From: Turbatrix aceti
Taxonomy: Eukaryota; Nematoda; Chromadorea; Rhabditida; Panagrolaimidae
Direction: 5' to 3'
Assembly: GCA_963969345.1 (NCBI GenBank)
Contig: OZ017767.1
Coordinates: 2,942,739-3,006,738, forward strand
Length of the DNA stretch: 64,000 bases
Position numbers and translations under genes: made by a program. Positions 62,971-64,000 of this stretch are shown piece by piece (within the stretch, counting starts at the first letter, position 1; the number at the start of each line of letters is the position of its first letter). The notes below the pieces were generated by a model. That model worked only from the letters and a program-made list of their open reading frames with translations. It was not told the DNA's origin and made no database searches.

Positions 62971-64000
62971 CTCCGATCGGCATCTCTCCTTTTCACGTCG
63001 ATGTTTCCGCCTTCTTGCTTCTGACGACTGATCAACGTCCACAAAATGCTATGCCTTTAATAGCGCCAAAAAAATATGATCCTTGTTGAATTGTCGAGAT
63101 TTTATTTCCAATGTTTGCGTGATTAATTTTGATCCCGCATAATTGTGCCATTATTATGTATTATAAAAATGTTTCTTCAGTTGTTGATTGATTTTTTGGG
63201 CATTTGCACTTTTTTTGTGGGCGGAAATAGGTGTGATCGTAGTTGTCGATTAATTTTCATTCAGTTGGCACAACATTGTTTTTTTGTGCAGCTTGTGGTC
63301 AACGACAGCGGTCGTTGACGACGCCGTGCCGCACATCCCTCGATCGAGCCGAGTCGCTCGTCTGGCTCGATTGACAACTTAGGTAGTGGCTCACCGGCGA
63401 CTCACTGCTGATGTTACAAACTATATTACTATTAACGCCAAGCTTGCAAGATAGGGACGCATGCGCAAGGGCACATTTTTTTGTGCCAGAGAGATGACCA
63501 GCAAAAGATGTGCACGCCTTGGCCACCTGAGCTTATCTTATCTAATTTATTCAAGATTTGACGGATAAAAGAATTCAAATCGTTATTGTCGAGAAGAAAA
63601 GATACATGCACCTTTTTGGCGACAGGTGAAAAGAAAGAAAATTGCAGTCAAAGTAAGAACAGTCAAATTCGGTCACCTGAGAAAACCGTGAGACAACGCA
63701 CAGGGGGAGTTTGTCGAAAAGAAGTAAAATCACATTCAGGTAGTAAATACAAACGTTTGCCACCCATAAGATTTAACTATAAATGATGCGCCAGTTTATT
63801 ATTTTCGATTCAAATGCTTTTTTCGCTGATGAACCACATAAATTTAGTCGGTTAAAACTACATAAATTTAATTTCTTTGTACAGACAAGTTCTGCATTTT
63901 ATATTATTTATTACATTAAAAGTGACACTAGGAGGAGACTTTGTGTGAAACGAAGCTTTTGGTAAAAGGAAGTCGCATCATAGTTAGCGCGATGATTTTC
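62971..64000. other. Right-end intergenic stretch
   Basis: The first about 80 bp resemble the 3' flank of copy 1 (CTCCGATC, TTTTCACGTCG, CGCCTTCTTGCTTCTGACGAC), marking the extent of the duplication. The remainder is A/T-rich with no supportable gene up to the window edge. Confidence 0.45.

Noticed and set aside
1..64000. CRISPR arrays, bacterial operons or ribosomal binding sites
   Set aside because: Spliced eukaryotic genes throughout; the direct repeats seen are tandem satellites or LTRs without spacer structure.

Overview
The window is eukaryotic DNA, almost certainly from a nematode. Genes are split by short introns with GTAAGT/GTGAGT donors and TTTTCAG acceptors. Chemoreceptors of nematode type occur in a cluster. 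A perfect copy of the 22-nt nematode spliced leader SL1 lies inside one LTR of a BEL/Pao retrotransposon. Coding exons are moderately GC-rich; introns and spacers are rich in A/T runs.

Layout: 1-2098 (-) is the 5' part of cullin-5, cut by the window edge. 2455-4352 (-) is an unrecognised multi-exon gene. 4353-8150 is gene-poor and holds a strong hairpin. 8156-15232 is a nearly complete BEL/Pao element transcribed on the minus strand, with 350-352 bp LTRs and a 5-bp target duplication (GTCCT). 15238-21950 is gene-poor with GAGC-rich repeats. 22002-24525 (+) is an IRF2BP-family zinc-finger/RING regulator. 25480-25551 (-) is tRNA-Thr(AGU). 25802-29045 (-) holds a BTB-BACK gene, a kaptin (KICSTOR) homologue and a small ORF overlapping the kaptin start. 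GINS1 (PSF1) at 29234-30087 (+) diverges from them.

30422-35679 (+) carries two tandem perforin-2/MPEG1-like MACPF genes. 36121-37474 (-) is a Cdc25 phosphatase, 39396-41505 (+) an Old Yellow Enzyme-like flavin oxidoreductase, 41893-43943 (+) the Sec61 alpha translocon subunit, and 44359-45842 (+) a two-PDZ protein. 46242-54004 is a cluster of five intronless seven-helix chemoreceptor genes (one +, four -). 54005-56989 is repeat-rich and includes a foldback element of about 950 bp. 56990-59035 (-) encodes an unrecognised protein built from three exon-duplicated modules and ending with a PP1-docking-like motif. 61263-62970 holds two head-to-head paralogous short genes.

The housekeeping genes (cullin, GINS, Cdc25, Sec61, kaptin) share no one pathway; they look like an ordinary mixed chromosomal neighbourhood. 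The accessory parts (MACPF pair, receptor cluster, modular protein, head-to-head pair) are local duplications typical of nematode arms. The most unusual observation is the SL1 sequence in the 5' LTR. It sits exactly where the other LTR has an AG 3'-splice-site-like sequence, which suggests that a trans-spliced retrotransposon RNA was reverse-transcribed and the leader was captured.
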